A stretch of DNA of 64,000 nt. It comes from Sphingobium sp. Leaf26 (GTDB lineage: Bacteria > Pseudomonadota > Alphaproteobacteria > Sphingomonadales > Sphingomonadaceae). Made by a program: the position numbers and the translations under genes. The notes below the pieces were generated by a model. That model was not told where the DNA came from, did no database searches, and saw only the letters and a list, made by a program, of their open reading frames with translations. This document shows positions 40,497 to 48,297 of the stretch, piece by piece (the first letter of the stretch is position 1; each line of letters begins with the position of its first letter). The stretch lies in the NCBI RefSeq assembly GCF_001421665.1, contig NZ_LMKV01000001.1:479038-543037 (forward strand). The letters are read 5' to 3'.

Positions 40497-41065
40497 TCTC
40501 CAGCCCTCCAGAGGATCGGCTTCTGATCGCGCGGAATACGATGCTTGCCGCGCGCCATGGGGTGCGTCGGCGCGCCGCTCTTCGTCCTCCCCCAGCACCA
40601 CAGGTCGGGATACGGCTCTACGCCCTCGTGGATCTCCTGAATGACATGCTCGATCCACATGTCATCCCATGCGATGTTGCCCCAGCAGACGAAAACCTGA
40701 TCGGCCGCCTTTGCCACCTTGCCGACGTGCGTCTGGTTGTCGAACATGCGGTCGCGCGCGAACCAGTCGTCAGTCAGATGCCAATCCGCCCGCTTGCGGC
40801 ACTCGGCCGGGCTCGACGTGCAGAACGGGTAGAGGTTGACCGCCCGGTACCCGCCGAAGCCGAACAGCTGGAACCATGCGTTCCACCAAAGCGACGTCGG
40901 ATCATCCTGCAAGGCGTTCGCCGTCGAAGGGTTGCAGCCGATGACACAGGCGATCGGCCCCGGACCCCAGCGGCGGCTCAGCTCAATGCGCTCCTCGCCG
41001 ACGAACACTGCGTCGCGCAGCATCGTCTCGTGGCCGAATAGGTCCAGAGGATAGGGCGAATTCAT
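40493..41065 (-). CDS. DUF1643-family protein
   Basis: 190 residues. IACVIGCNPSTANALQDDPTSLWW, FGFGGYRAVNLYPFCTSSPAE and VFVCWGN fit DUF1643, a family often carried by mobile elements and of unknown biochemical function. ATGA overlap with the ThiF-like gene places it in the PRTRC operon. Confidence 0.75.
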   Translation of the reverse strand: MNSPYPLDLFGHETMLRDAVFVGEERIELSRRWGPGPIACVIGCNPSTANALQDDPTSLWWNAWFQLFGFGGYRAVNLYPFCTSSPAECRKRADWHLTDDWFARDRMFDNQTHVGKVAKAADQVFVCWGNIAWDDMWIEHVIQEIHEGVEPYPDLWCWGRTKSGAPTHPMARGKHRIPRDQKPILWRAGE

Positions 41066-41850
41066 GCGACCTTCTCCGTCGGCCGCGGCAACGGGATAGG
41101 CAATGCCTGCCCGCTCGCCAGATTAACGAAGGCACCGGCGTGGCCGATCGAACCGCGACCCAGCAGGTCGAACAGCAGCGCCAGCGCCTGGCTCGCCACG
41201 ACGCGGTTCACGAACAGAGATTGCTTCTCCAGCGCCTCCGCAACCGAGCAGCTGGGCGCGTCATCTTCGCCGACCGTCTCGTCCAATAATTCCGGGAAAT
41301 ATTCCAGCACGGTCGGCAGGCGATCCCCATGCTTGCCCCACCAAGGCTTCGGGCATCCTATGAGGAACTGCCCGTCCGTCGCTCGGTTGCCGAGGTCCAT
41401 CCAATAGGAGGGCGGCTGGAGATTATGGAATTCCGGCTCGCACGCGGCGATCGCGGCGCCGATCGCCCGGCGCGCCGCCGCCGTGTCGACGCAGGTGATG
41501 ATGACATCCATCCCTGTAACACCGATATCGTCCGGCGCACGGCCGTGGACAGCCTTCCACGCCAGCCCATGGGCGAGGTTGATACGCTCGGTCAGCGTGT
41601 GCGCCTTCGAGTTGCCGAGGTCGCAGCGGTAGAAGGGCTGGCGGCCGAGGTTCGCCTCACTCACCGTGTCGTCGTCCACGACGGTAACGTTCAGCGAGCG
41701 CGGCGATATCGCCCGGAGCGCCGTGTCGAGGGAGGCCAGCCCCATCAGCATCTGCGCGCCGTTGCCGCCGCACCCGACCAGCATGACATTGATCGCGCGA
41801 TCGCCCAGCGCTGGCCGGAGGAAATGGCGGTGGGGCGTGTCAGGCTGCAT
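41062..41850 (-). CDS. PRTRC system ThiF-family protein (E1-like)
   Basis: 262 residues from the ATG at 41850; a longer frame upstream only overlaps the A gene. The Rossmann nucleotide loop is VMLVGCGGNGAQ (residues 22-33), with VVDDDTVSEANLGRQ following and Arg70 in the expected place. Cys201 in APSCSVAEALEKQSLFVNR is the candidate thioester cysteine. E1-like enzymes adenylate the C-terminal Gly of a ubiquitin-like protein and may carry it as a thioester. The partner here is expected to be the C protein, with the E2-like B protein as acceptor. Confidence 0.85.
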   Translation of the reverse strand: MQPDTPHRHFLRPALGDRAINVMLVGCGGNGAQMLMGLASLDTALRAISPRSLNVTVVDDDTVSEANLGRQPFYRCDLGNSKAHTLTERINLAHGLAWKAVHGRAPDDIGVTGMDVIITCVDTAAARRAIGAAIAACEPEFHNLQPPSYWMDLGNRATDGQFLIGCPKPWWGKHGDRLPTVLEYFPELLDETVGEDDAPSCSVAEALEKQSLFVNRVVASQALALLFDLLGRGSIGHAGAFVNLASGQALPIPLPRPTEKVA

Positions 41851-42499
41851 GATGATCTCCCTGGAACGGGCTGCGCGGAATCGGCAGGAACATGCCGGCG
41901 GCACACAGGCGCGATGCCATGTCCTCGTGGCCGGACTGATCGAGGTGGCCGAACACGAGCGAGATTTTCGTCGCGTGCGCGTCGTCGGCATTGTCCGTCG
42001 CGCTGAAGAACGCGGGGCCGGTACCATGGCTATGGATATCGCACACGATGTGCCAGTCGGCCGGCAGCACCGGCGTGCGGTAGACCAGCCGAGATGGTGT
42101 CGCCTCATCAATCTCTGGAAATTCGACCGCGAACGCGCGCGTCTTCTCGTTCCACGTCACGAACGCGGCGGCCTCGTTGGGCAGCGCGGCGCGCAAATGG
42201 CGTAAGACCACCTCCAGGAAGACGTGCGGGATCAGGCCGCACCGCAGCTCCGCCCGTTCCTGATCGCCCTTGCCATAGGGAAGATAGCCGGACGGCGGCG
42301 GCGTCAGATAGGTATCCAGCGCCAGCCACGGCCGGCGCAGGATCAGCATCACGCCCGCCTGTCCGATCGCGAGGCCCTGCCCCACGCGCGCATCGCGCAG
42401 CGCATCGAGCGCGGGCGACCGGCCGGAAGGCGGTACCGGATAACATGGCACCTGCGCCAGCACGGCCGCGGCGGTGGCGTCGTCGGCGAGATCGATCAT
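41840..42499 (-). CDS. PRTRC system protein A (JAB/JAMM peptidase-like)
   Basis: 219 residues. The C-terminal JAB domain has a complete JAMM zinc motif: Glu109, His156, His158, Ser166 and Asp169 (CDIHSHGTGPAFFSATD, spaced HxHx7Sx2D). Such enzymes remove ubiquitin-like proteins from targets or mature their C-terminus. The N-terminal 90 residues are a family-specific extension. It overlaps the ThiF start by 11 bases and B by 4. Confidence 0.85.
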   Translation of the reverse strand: MIDLADDATAAAVLAQVPCYPVPPSGRSPALDALRDARVGQGLAIGQAGVMLILRRPWLALDTYLTPPPSGYLPYGKGDQERAELRCGLIPHVFLEVVLRHLRAALPNEAAAFVTWNEKTRAFAVEFPEIDEATPSRLVYRTPVLPADWHIVCDIHSHGTGPAFFSATDNADDAHATKISLVFGHLDQSGHEDMASRLCAAGMFLPIPRSPFQGDHHAA

Positions 42500-43281
42500 G
42501 CCTGCGCCCTTTCCGCGATGAGGGAGCCGAGCGTCACGGGCACCTTGCGCGGTCGCCCGCTCGGATCAAAAGGCTTCAGGCGTTTGACCGGGAAGCGCTG
42601 GGCCTTAGTCGCTGCTAGATCGTCCCATAGCTTTACCAGGCCTCCCTTGCCGGTGACGGTCGCCTCCTGCCCAAGGTTTGGATGGGTCGACCAGGATTCA
42701 AAGATTGCGCGCTCATATTCGGCAATGGAGGCTATGGTCAGCAGCTTAGGCCGGGGGATGTTCCCCCAACATAATAGGCCGGTCAGATAGACGTTCAGCA
42801 CCGGGCTATGCAGCAACTGCGTCTCAGCGGTCGGCCGCTCGCTCGCCGGCAGGGCGTACACCCCGAAACCCTTGCGGCTGGCGACGAACAGATGAGCCGG
42901 ATAAGGGACCGGCATGCTTGTGCGCTCCGTGAGTGCCTTCAATCCCTTAGGCGGCCTGGACAGCGCGAAATAGGCCAGCCGCACCTGCGCCGGCACCCAC
43001 CAGACGAGCAGGTCAGGGTGCGCCACCAGCACATTGGCCGGCAGAATTTCAGGGACGGCAGCCTTGTCGAGGGCCTTCGCCCACTGCCGAAGGTGCGCGC
43101 GGGTTAGCGGCGCGCCGGCGGCGATCATCGGCCCGGTGTCGTGTTCGTGGACGTCGTGGATGCTCGCGAACGCCGCCCCGCCCAGCGCGAGCCCTTTCGT
43201 GTCCGGCTGATAGAGCAGGATGGCGGTGGTCAGCTTCATGCCGCCGGCCGTGGCTTCAAATTGCGTGGAGTGATTGGACAT
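42496..43281 (-). CDS. PRTRC system protein B (E2-like)
   Basis: 261 residues. The family has been proposed to share the E2 ubiquitin-conjugating fold. The protein contains a single cysteine, Cys171, in YLTGLLCWGNIPRP, exactly where an active-site cysteine followed by a Trp-Gly-Asn motif would sit. It is the only available thioester site. Strands LAYFALSRPPKGLK and YPAHLFVASRKGFGVYAL precede it. Confidence 0.75.
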   Translation of the reverse strand: MSNHSTQFEATAGGMKLTTAILLYQPDTKGLALGGAAFASIHDVHEHDTGPMIAAGAPLTRAHLRQWAKALDKAAVPEILPANVLVAHPDLLVWWVPAQVRLAYFALSRPPKGLKALTERTSMPVPYPAHLFVASRKGFGVYALPASERPTAETQLLHSPVLNVYLTGLLCWGNIPRPKLLTIASIAEYERAIFESWSTHPNLGQEATVTGKGGLVKLWDDLAATKAQRFPVKRLKPFDPSGRPRKVPVTLGSLIAERAQA

Positions 43282-43287
43282 AAAGCC

Positions 43288-44406
43288 TCACGGATGAAAG
43301 GGGTGAGTGTCGATCAGGTCCTGCGCCGCAAGCAGCAGCTCGGCGCCGAGCTTCAGCGACGTGAACCAGCGATCGACCACGGCTGGATTTGGGAGTTGGT
43401 AAAGGCCAGCGATGTCGTAGAACCCGGTTTCCATGCAGGGCCGGGCCACGTCGTCTATCTCGCGCGCAAACACGTCGAATGGCACGATCGTCATGGGGGG
43501 CAACGTGCCGTAATCCATATATTCCGGGAAATAATCCAAGACGAAGTCGCTGTGGCAGCGCCACGCGCTATCGCCGAGCGGCACTGCATCCATCGCCTTG
43601 CGGGCTTTGCGGAGCCGTCGAATCCTCTTTGCCAACCCGTGCGGCAGACGCTTGAGCGGGTACGCATTCTCTGCCAGCATCCACGCGGGCCGCCGCGCCA
43701 GAACGCCCGATGGGAGCTGGTCGGCATCGATGTCGTCATCTTCCAGCCCGCGCCATTCCTTCATCGTCTGGATCGCGCCCTCGTCATCCAGCGATCCGTC
43801 CCAGTAATAGGCGGACAGTTCTTCCATCAGGTCCGCGAAGCCGATCATCGGCACCGCCGCGTTCAGCGACGATGCGAGCGCCTCATAGGCCGCTGCCTGC
43901 ATGCCGACCGGGGCGACCTGCTCGAACAGAGCTACGCTCAACACGTTGGACTTCTCGATCCAGCCGAGATCCATCTGGCCGATGCTGTCGCAGAAGATGG
44001 TGATGGCCGGGGGAGAGCCTCCCTCCTCCCCATCAACCACCGCCACCCGGAGGTCGACAATCTTGATCGGGCTGAGGATATCCAGCACCTCTTCATTGAA
44101 CAGCTTCTCTATGCGCTGGCGCGCCTCGCCCCGCGTGTAGAGCCGGGCATCCTGATCTCGCGCCGCCGCCCATGGTCCCATCATCTTATGATGCGGACCT
44201 AGCGGTCCATAAAACGCCGTCGATATGTCGATCGACAGCGTTACCGCCCGGCCGGGAAGATTAGCCGAGGGGGGCGAGGTGAAGGCCAGGGGGCGGCGCG
44301 ATTGGCTCGCCGCGCCCTTCCTGCCCAACGAGGATTTGCGGGTGAAGGGCTGCGGCTTGCCGGCTGCATTTGGGGATGGAGGAATCGGTCTGGTCGCCAT
44401 CGTCAT
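43288..44406 (-). CDS. PRTRC system protein F
   Basis: 372 residues in the position of F between C and B. Basic, disordered N-terminus (about 1-45), then a beta-containing segment (AVTLSIDISTAFYGPLG), helical middle and IVDLRVAVVDGEEG. No enzymatic motif. Assigned to F from gene order and overall pattern; its biochemical role is unknown in the family. Confidence 0.7.
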   Translation of the reverse strand: MTMATRPIPPSPNAAGKPQPFTRKSSLGRKGAASQSRRPLAFTSPPSANLPGRAVTLSIDISTAFYGPLGPHHKMMGPWAAARDQDARLYTRGEARQRIEKLFNEEVLDILSPIKIVDLRVAVVDGEEGGSPPAITIFCDSIGQMDLGWIEKSNVLSVALFEQVAPVGMQAAAYEALASSLNAAVPMIGFADLMEELSAYYWDGSLDDEGAIQTMKEWRGLEDDDIDADQLPSGVLARRPAWMLAENAYPLKRLPHGLAKRIRRLRKARKAMDAVPLGDSAWRCHSDFVLDYFPEYMDYGTLPPMTIVPFDVFAREIDDVARPCMETGFYDIAGLYQLPNPAVVDRWFTSLKLGAELLLAAQDLIDTHPFHP

Positions 44407-44475
44407 GCTCGATCCATTCGAGGAGCGTCTTTCGGGGCGCGGCCGGGATCGCCGCGCCGGGGGGCGGAGGCACCC

Positions 44476-44682
44476 CTATCCCTTGGTGCCGACCGCGCGG
44501 CGGTACTCGGTGACGTGGACGTTGTTCGTCACGCCGGCATCCACGGTCTCGGCATTGAGGATCGCGGGGTAGAGGGTCGCATGATAGGCGCGCAGGCCGT
44601 GCGGATCGTCAGCGAGGTGCGGCGGGACCGGCAGGTCGATCCCGTCATAGCGATAGGCGCGGGTGAGATGATTGATTTGCAT
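44476..44682 (-). CDS. PRTRC system protein C (ubiquitin-like)
   Basis: 68 residues: MQINHLTRAYRYDGIDLPVPP, then LRAYHATLYPAILNAETV and VHVTEYRRAVGTKG. A small beta-rich protein with the ubiquitin-like pattern (strand, strand, helix, strand) ending in a free C-terminal Gly after a basic stretch, as needed for E1 activation. Next to E and F, upstream of E2-like B, JAB A and E1-like ThiF. Confidence 0.8.
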   Translation of the reverse strand: MQINHLTRAYRYDGIDLPVPPHLADDPHGLRAYHATLYPAILNAETVDAGVTNNVHVTEYRRAVGTKG

Positions 44683-44720
44683 GGGTGCCTCCCGGCATTG
44701 GGGTTGAGACGGTTGAGCGA

Positions 44721-45143
44721 TCAGTAGAGGCTGGCCGGTTCGCCCGGCTTGGGCTCGGCCGCCGGTTCGGGAGTGGCAGGCGGCGCGGCTGGCGGCGGCG
44801 CCTTCGCCGCGGCTGTCTCGGTCTTCTTCGGCTTGGCCGCCGTTTTCGCCGCCTCGGCCGCCGCGCGCTGCTCGGCCAGCTGGTCGCCCAACGCCTTGCG
44901 GATCCCGATCAACTGGCCGAGCGCGCCGTCGGTGCCCTTCGCCAACTCCTCGTCGATCTCGGCCGCCGTGGCAGTGATCGATATCGGCCGGACCTCTCCG
45001 CCTTCCGGGTCGTGCTTGGCGCCCGCGGCCTTGCGGGGAATGATGGTGAGCGTGACAGTGCCGTCCGGCCCGGCAACGAGGTCGAGGCCGAGCGAATAGC
45101 GGGACAGCAGCGGGAGCAGGCTGGTGATGAGCATGGGGATCAA
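44721..45143 (-). CDS. PRTRC system protein E
   Basis: 140 residues. N-terminal MIPMLITSLLPLLSRYSLGLDLVAGPDGTVTLTIIPRK forms the beta module, then TAAEIDEELAKGTDGALGQL helical, then a Lys/Ala/Pro-rich disordered tail. ATGA overlap with the ParB gene. Named by sequence pattern and position; function unknown. Confidence 0.75.
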   Translation of the reverse strand: MIPMLITSLLPLLSRYSLGLDLVAGPDGTVTLTIIPRKAAGAKHDPEGGEVRPISITATAAEIDEELAKGTDGALGQLIGIRKALGDQLAEQRAAAEAAKTAAKPKKTETAAAKAPPPAAPPATPEPAAEPKPGEPASLY

Positions 45144-46507
45144 TCCTTGTCGGGGTGAGCGTGATGGACGCCGAGGCCTGCGCCGGCGGGCGGCGGGCTG
45201 TATTTGCCGTCAAGCGTCATCGCGCTCGGCAGGCGGCCGGCCCAGCTGAAGCCGGTGGCGTTCAGCATGCCGTCGATGATCTTGTCCATCTTCGCGTCGA
45301 GCAGCCTGGCAAAGGGCTTCGCGCCCATGTGATCGACGAGGCCGCATTCCTGCGCGATGAACTTCAACTCGTCCTTGTTGAAACACGACAGGAAGAAACG
45401 ATCCACCTTCCAGGTGTCTCGCAACGTCGCTTCGAATGCGTTCGCAAACTCGGGGTCGCCCTCAACAGCTTTTATCAGTGCGGCGCGCCAAGCGGCCTCC
45501 CGCTGCATGTTGACGCGGCTGGCGATGCTTTCGGCAGTGACGGCAGGTTTCGACGGGGCGGGGGCGGTGGCTTCAACCTTCCCATCTGCCTGCGCGGGTG
45601 TCGTAGCCTTAACCGGCTTGCCGGCCGGCGATGGCGTAGCAGCGGGCGTCGGCGTGGCTGGCGGTGCCTGCTCGGCCGCAGGAGCGGCCTTTGCAGCATC
45701 GCCCTTCTTCGCGGGCTTGCTCGCCGCCTTGGCGACGAGGGCGGCCTCCGCTTCCGTCTTCAGCTGGAAGCATCCGGGGTTGGTGCAATAGCCGTCATCG
45801 ACATGCGTGGCGAAGAGCGCGCGCTGCGAGGCGGAATTGAACGGACACGTCGTGCACTCCGCCTTGTCGAACTGAGCGCCGGCGAGGCTCTGCGTCACGC
45901 GCATCAGCAACTCGCGCGTCTTCGCCACGCTAAGGCTGTTGATGAGGATCGTCTCCAGCGCCGTTGCCTGCTTGTCGCCCGGCACCGCCGCCAGCAGCTC
46001 GGCATGGCCGACCTTAATCCGGCGTTCGTCCAGGGCGACCTTCACCGCCTCGGCGAGGTTGGCGAGGGCGAGGCGTCGATCGAGCTTCGACGGCGACCAG
46101 GCCAACCGGCGGGCCGCCTCGGCGCGATCGCCCTGGCAGGCGGCGAGGACGCGGACCGCCGCGTCGGCCTGCTCCGTCTCCGACGCATCCTCCCGGTTGT
46201 CGTTCTCGTCGATCGCCGCTTCCAGCGCCTCTTGGTCGGTCATCTCCCGGATGAGCACCGGGACGTCAGCGTCATGGCCGAGCGCCTCGGCCGCCGCCTT
46301 GTGGCGCCGTCCGCCAGCGACGATGCTGTATTCGCCTTCCGCGTCGGGGACCGGCCGAATCAGTAGCGGCTGGATGATGCCGCGAAGGCGGATGGACGCC
46401 ACCAGCTCGTCGTGCGTCTTCTGGTCGAAGTAGCGACGCGGGTTATCCCCTTGCCTGATCCGGGCCAGCGACATGGTGGTTGCGAATTTCAGGACACTGT
46501 CGGTCAT
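45140..46507 (-). CDS. PRTRC system ParB-family protein
   Basis: 455 residues. ParB/Srx N-terminal domain with IRLRGIIQPLLIRPVPD and IVAGGRRHKAAAEALG, the GxRRxxA nucleotide-binding motif (ParB proteins are CTP switches). A helix-turn-helix region follows (AEAARRLAWSPSKLDRRLALANL, VGHAELLAAV). Around 220-250, CTTCPFNSAS and YCTNPGCF supply four cysteines for zinc. A Pro/Ala linker leads to a family-specific C-terminal domain. No ParA is present, so classical partition is unlikely. Confidence 0.85.
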   Translation of the reverse strand: MTDSVLKFATTMSLARIRQGDNPRRYFDQKTHDELVASIRLRGIIQPLLIRPVPDAEGEYSIVAGGRRHKAAAEALGHDADVPVLIREMTDQEALEAAIDENDNREDASETEQADAAVRVLAACQGDRAEAARRLAWSPSKLDRRLALANLAEAVKVALDERRIKVGHAELLAAVPGDKQATALETILINSLSVAKTRELLMRVTQSLAGAQFDKAECTTCPFNSASQRALFATHVDDGYCTNPGCFQLKTEAEAALVAKAASKPAKKGDAAKAAPAAEQAPPATPTPAATPSPAGKPVKATTPAQADGKVEATAPAPSKPAVTAESIASRVNMQREAAWRAALIKAVEGDPEFANAFEATLRDTWKVDRFFLSCFNKDELKFIAQECGLVDHMGAKPFARLLDAKMDKIIDGMLNATGFSWAGRLPSAMTLDGKYSPPPAGAGLGVHHAHPDKD

Positions 46508-46920
46508 GCAATTTTCTCCCGGATATGCTGGGCAACCCGATGCAGCACGTCGGCCGGCAGGTTGAAGAAGGCGAGCTGGCCACGGCAGGGCACGAGCGGC
46601 AGCGGAAAGGCATCACGCAGGACGAAGCCATAGGGGCCGTAGAACCAGTTCGATTCCATCGCCTGGACGCAATCGACGATCCGGGCCATGCCGACCACGC
46701 CGCCGCGCGGCAGGTCCGCATGCACGGCGGCCGGCGGGTTGTCGTAGAACTGCTTGCCGGCGTGGATCATGATCCAGCCCCGACCGCGCGTCGCCCAGTC
46801 GCGGTTCTCGACGTCCTTGCCGTCGTGGAAGATGTGGTGCGGATAGGGCTGCTTGATCGACAGCGCCTTGAACTCGCCATGCTCGACGCGGACCGCGAGC
46901 TTTTCAAAGTCGATGGTCAT
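46504..46920 (-). CDS. ASCH-domain protein
   Basis: 138 residues from ATG 46920 (ATGA overlap). ALSIKQPYPHHIFHDGKDVENRDWATRGRGWIMIHAGK matches ASCH domains: a conserved Lys, then KxxExR with a beta-barrel, a fold related to PUA and binding RNA or modified nucleobases. VVGMARIVDCV and PCRGQLAFFNLP complete the barrel. Second gene before ParB in the operon; possible RNA or nucleotide sensor or hydrolase, not certain. Confidence 0.75.
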   Translation of the reverse strand: MTIDFEKLAVRVEHGEFKALSIKQPYPHHIFHDGKDVENRDWATRGRGWIMIHAGKQFYDNPPAAVHADLPRGGVVGMARIVDCVQAMESNWFYGPYGFVLRDAFPLPLVPCRGQLAFFNLPADVLHRVAQHIREKIA

Positions 46921-47264
46921 GCAGCCTCCTCCATCGCGGCGTACAGCCGTGCGATGTTTGCCATCTGCTGGATGTACGTGCGGTCGATGTCGCGGGCGCA
47001 TAGGTCGATGTGACGTCGCGCCGCACTGATCGGGAAAGGTTCGGTGTCGCGGAACTGGCGTGGCACTTCCGGGCCGTCGTAATGCTGCGCCGCCTCCGCC
47101 TTGGTGAAGATTCCGGCCTGCGCGATATCGAGCGTGTACCCACGACTTTCAGGGCGGTACCAGCATCTGCGCTTGTTCGACCATATGAGCCATGCCGTAT
47201 CGCTATGGCGCTCCATCCGACCTTTGTAGGTAAGTTGGGGTTTGGCGGTGAGGCGGCCGGTCAT
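46917..47264 (-). CDS. Hypothetical phage protein, 115 aa
   Basis: Contains TAWLIWSNKRRCWYRPESRGYTLDIAQAGIFTKAEAAQHY, a small module seen in phage unknowns (W-S-x-K-R-x-W-Y then GYT-x-x-x-x-AG). Overlaps both neighbours by four bases. An internal ATG at residue 17 is an alternative start. Function unknown. Confidence 0.6.
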   Translation of the reverse strand: MTGRLTAKPQLTYKGRMERHSDTAWLIWSNKRRCWYRPESRGYTLDIAQAGIFTKAEAAQHYDGPEVPRQFRDTEPFPISAARRHIDLCARDIDRTYIQQMANIARLYAAMEEAA

Positions 47265-47785
47265 GCCGACGCCTCCCCCTGGAGCTTCTCAAGGTCGGCC
47301 TTCCGCTGGTTCAGCCGCTCGACACGCTCGCGCAAATCGCGCTGCGCGTTCTCCACTGCTTCCGTCATCCACTCGATGCCGGCCTTTGCGCTGTCGATCG
47401 CCCAGACGCGGACTAGGCCGGCGTCCGGGGAGAACGTGTTTTCGTACTGCATGCAGCCGTCGTGCGTGACGTTGGGATAGCCCAGCTCTTCGCACTGCTT
47501 CTCGACGATATCGCCGCCCTCATATGTGAAGACGGACATGGAGCGCTCGAACACATCGGCCTGCGCCACCAGATCCGCCAGCTTGAACGGGTCGGCGTCC
47601 ATTTCGTCCAGATAGCGACCGAGCGAACCGTCGTGCGGGGTGCCCCAGCGCCGGACGATCTCACCCCGATCGAGGCTGATGACGATGATGTTATGGATGT
47701 AGGGCGACCCTATGCAGATACCGGCGCTAGTAACCTGCACGAGATGCTCGATGCGATAGTGATCGCGGACGGCTTTCCAGCCCAT
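47261..47785 (-). CDS. Hypothetical protein with C-terminal coiled coil, 174 aa
   Basis: Start ATG 47785 shares a base with the upstream stop (TAATG). N-terminal 120 residues beta-rich and globular (VQVTSAGICIGSPYIHNIIVISLDRGEIVRRWG, SVFTYEGG); C-terminal 50 form a coiled coil (VENAQRDLRERVERLNQRKADLEKLQ). No family recognised. Confidence 0.6.
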   Translation of the reverse strand: MGWKAVRDHYRIEHLVQVTSAGICIGSPYIHNIIVISLDRGEIVRRWGTPHDGSLGRYLDEMDADPFKLADLVAQADVFERSMSVFTYEGGDIVEKQCEELGYPNVTHDGCMQYENTFSPDAGLVRVWAIDSAKAGIEWMTEAVENAQRDLRERVERLNQRKADLEKLQGEASA

Positions 47786-48090
47786 TATGCGGCTCCCCGA
47801 TCTGGCGTGATCGGGACGCCCAGGCGATGCAGATAGATCGACCCGTGGCCATGCTCGCGCGCGTGCCGCTCGATCGCCATGAACAGGGTATCGACGTTGC
47901 CGCCGCACCGCGCACTGATGGCCATGAGCTTCATCGGGAGGCTCGCGCCATCGGGACGGAACTGGGTGAGCCCGAAATCACCGGGCGCATATTCGACTTG
48001 CGCCACGACCGGCAGGCCGTGCTCCTCGCAGAGTTTTCCGATCTCCAAAAGTTTCGGCGCGATCAGTTCATCATAGATCTGCTCGCTCAT
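47785..48090 (-). CDS. Hypothetical protein, first gene of PRTRC operon, 101 aa
   Basis: ATG at 48090 with strong AGAGGGAGG upstream. MSEQIYDELIAPKLLEIGKLCEEHGLPVVAQVEYAPGDFGLTQF, then SLPMKLMAISARCGGNVDTLFMAIERHAREHGHGS. Helical, soluble. As the promoter-proximal gene its leader (48,091-48,290) should contain the operon promoter; I could not assign convincing boxes there. Confidence 0.65.
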   Translation of the reverse strand: MSEQIYDELIAPKLLEIGKLCEEHGLPVVAQVEYAPGDFGLTQFRPDGASLPMKLMAISARCGGNVDTLFMAIERHAREHGHGSIYLHRLGVPITPDRGAA

Positions 48091-48177
48091 GCCACGCCTC
48101 CCTCTGAAAGGATGACCACAGCACCGCGCTCGCACGGCTGTTCAACGGCGATCAGCGCACCCCGAAAGTTTGAACGA

Positions 48178-48214
48178 AACCCCCTATCTATTTGAGCAAT
48201 ATAGGGGTGGTTTT
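48178..48214. terminator. Hairpin at the prophage-host junction
   Basis: AACCCCCTAT pairs with ATAGGGGTGGTT across a 13-base loop, followed by TTTT on the + strand. It lies between two divergent genes, where a terminator serves neither, so it may be left from a host gene interrupted by integration or belong to the attachment site. Confidence 0.45.
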
Positions 48215-48252
48215 GCTTTCCGATCCTTGGAGGCGGGCGGAAAAAGCCGCTT

Positions 48253-48281
48253 CTTGGTAAAGCTTTGGTAAGCCATATGGT
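48253..48281 (+). promoter_or_regulatory. Predicted cpaA promoter over a direct repeat
   Basis: -35 TTGGTA (48254-48259), 16 bases, -10 TATGGT (48276-48281), expected start near 48288, ten bases before the ATG. The -35 area is a tandem repeat, CTTGGTAAAGC then TTTGGTAAGCC (48253-48274), which could bind a regulator. Confidence 0.45.
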
Positions 48282-48297
48282 CTAGGGCATAAGCCCC

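Larger units (their letters stand above)
1..48170. mobile_element. Prophage (podovirus-type), left end outside window
   Basis: Contiguous phage gene set: repressor/Cro switch, replication protein, terminase, portal, capsid, T7-like tail and ejection proteins, tailspikes, lysis genes and a leftward PRTRC operon. Capsid genes resemble the Bordetella BPP-1 Bbp16/17/19 set, and the tail and ejection genes are T7-like. No integrase is visible, so it and the left attachment site should lie left of base 1. The right edge is an estimate: the last phage-like gene starts at 48,090 and host cpaA starts at 48,298. Confidence 0.9.

Noticed and set aside
42690..42705. A GATTCAA within the PRTRC-B gene
   Set aside because: It lacks the GTC prefix and the CCATA partner, so it is not counted with the seven late repeats.
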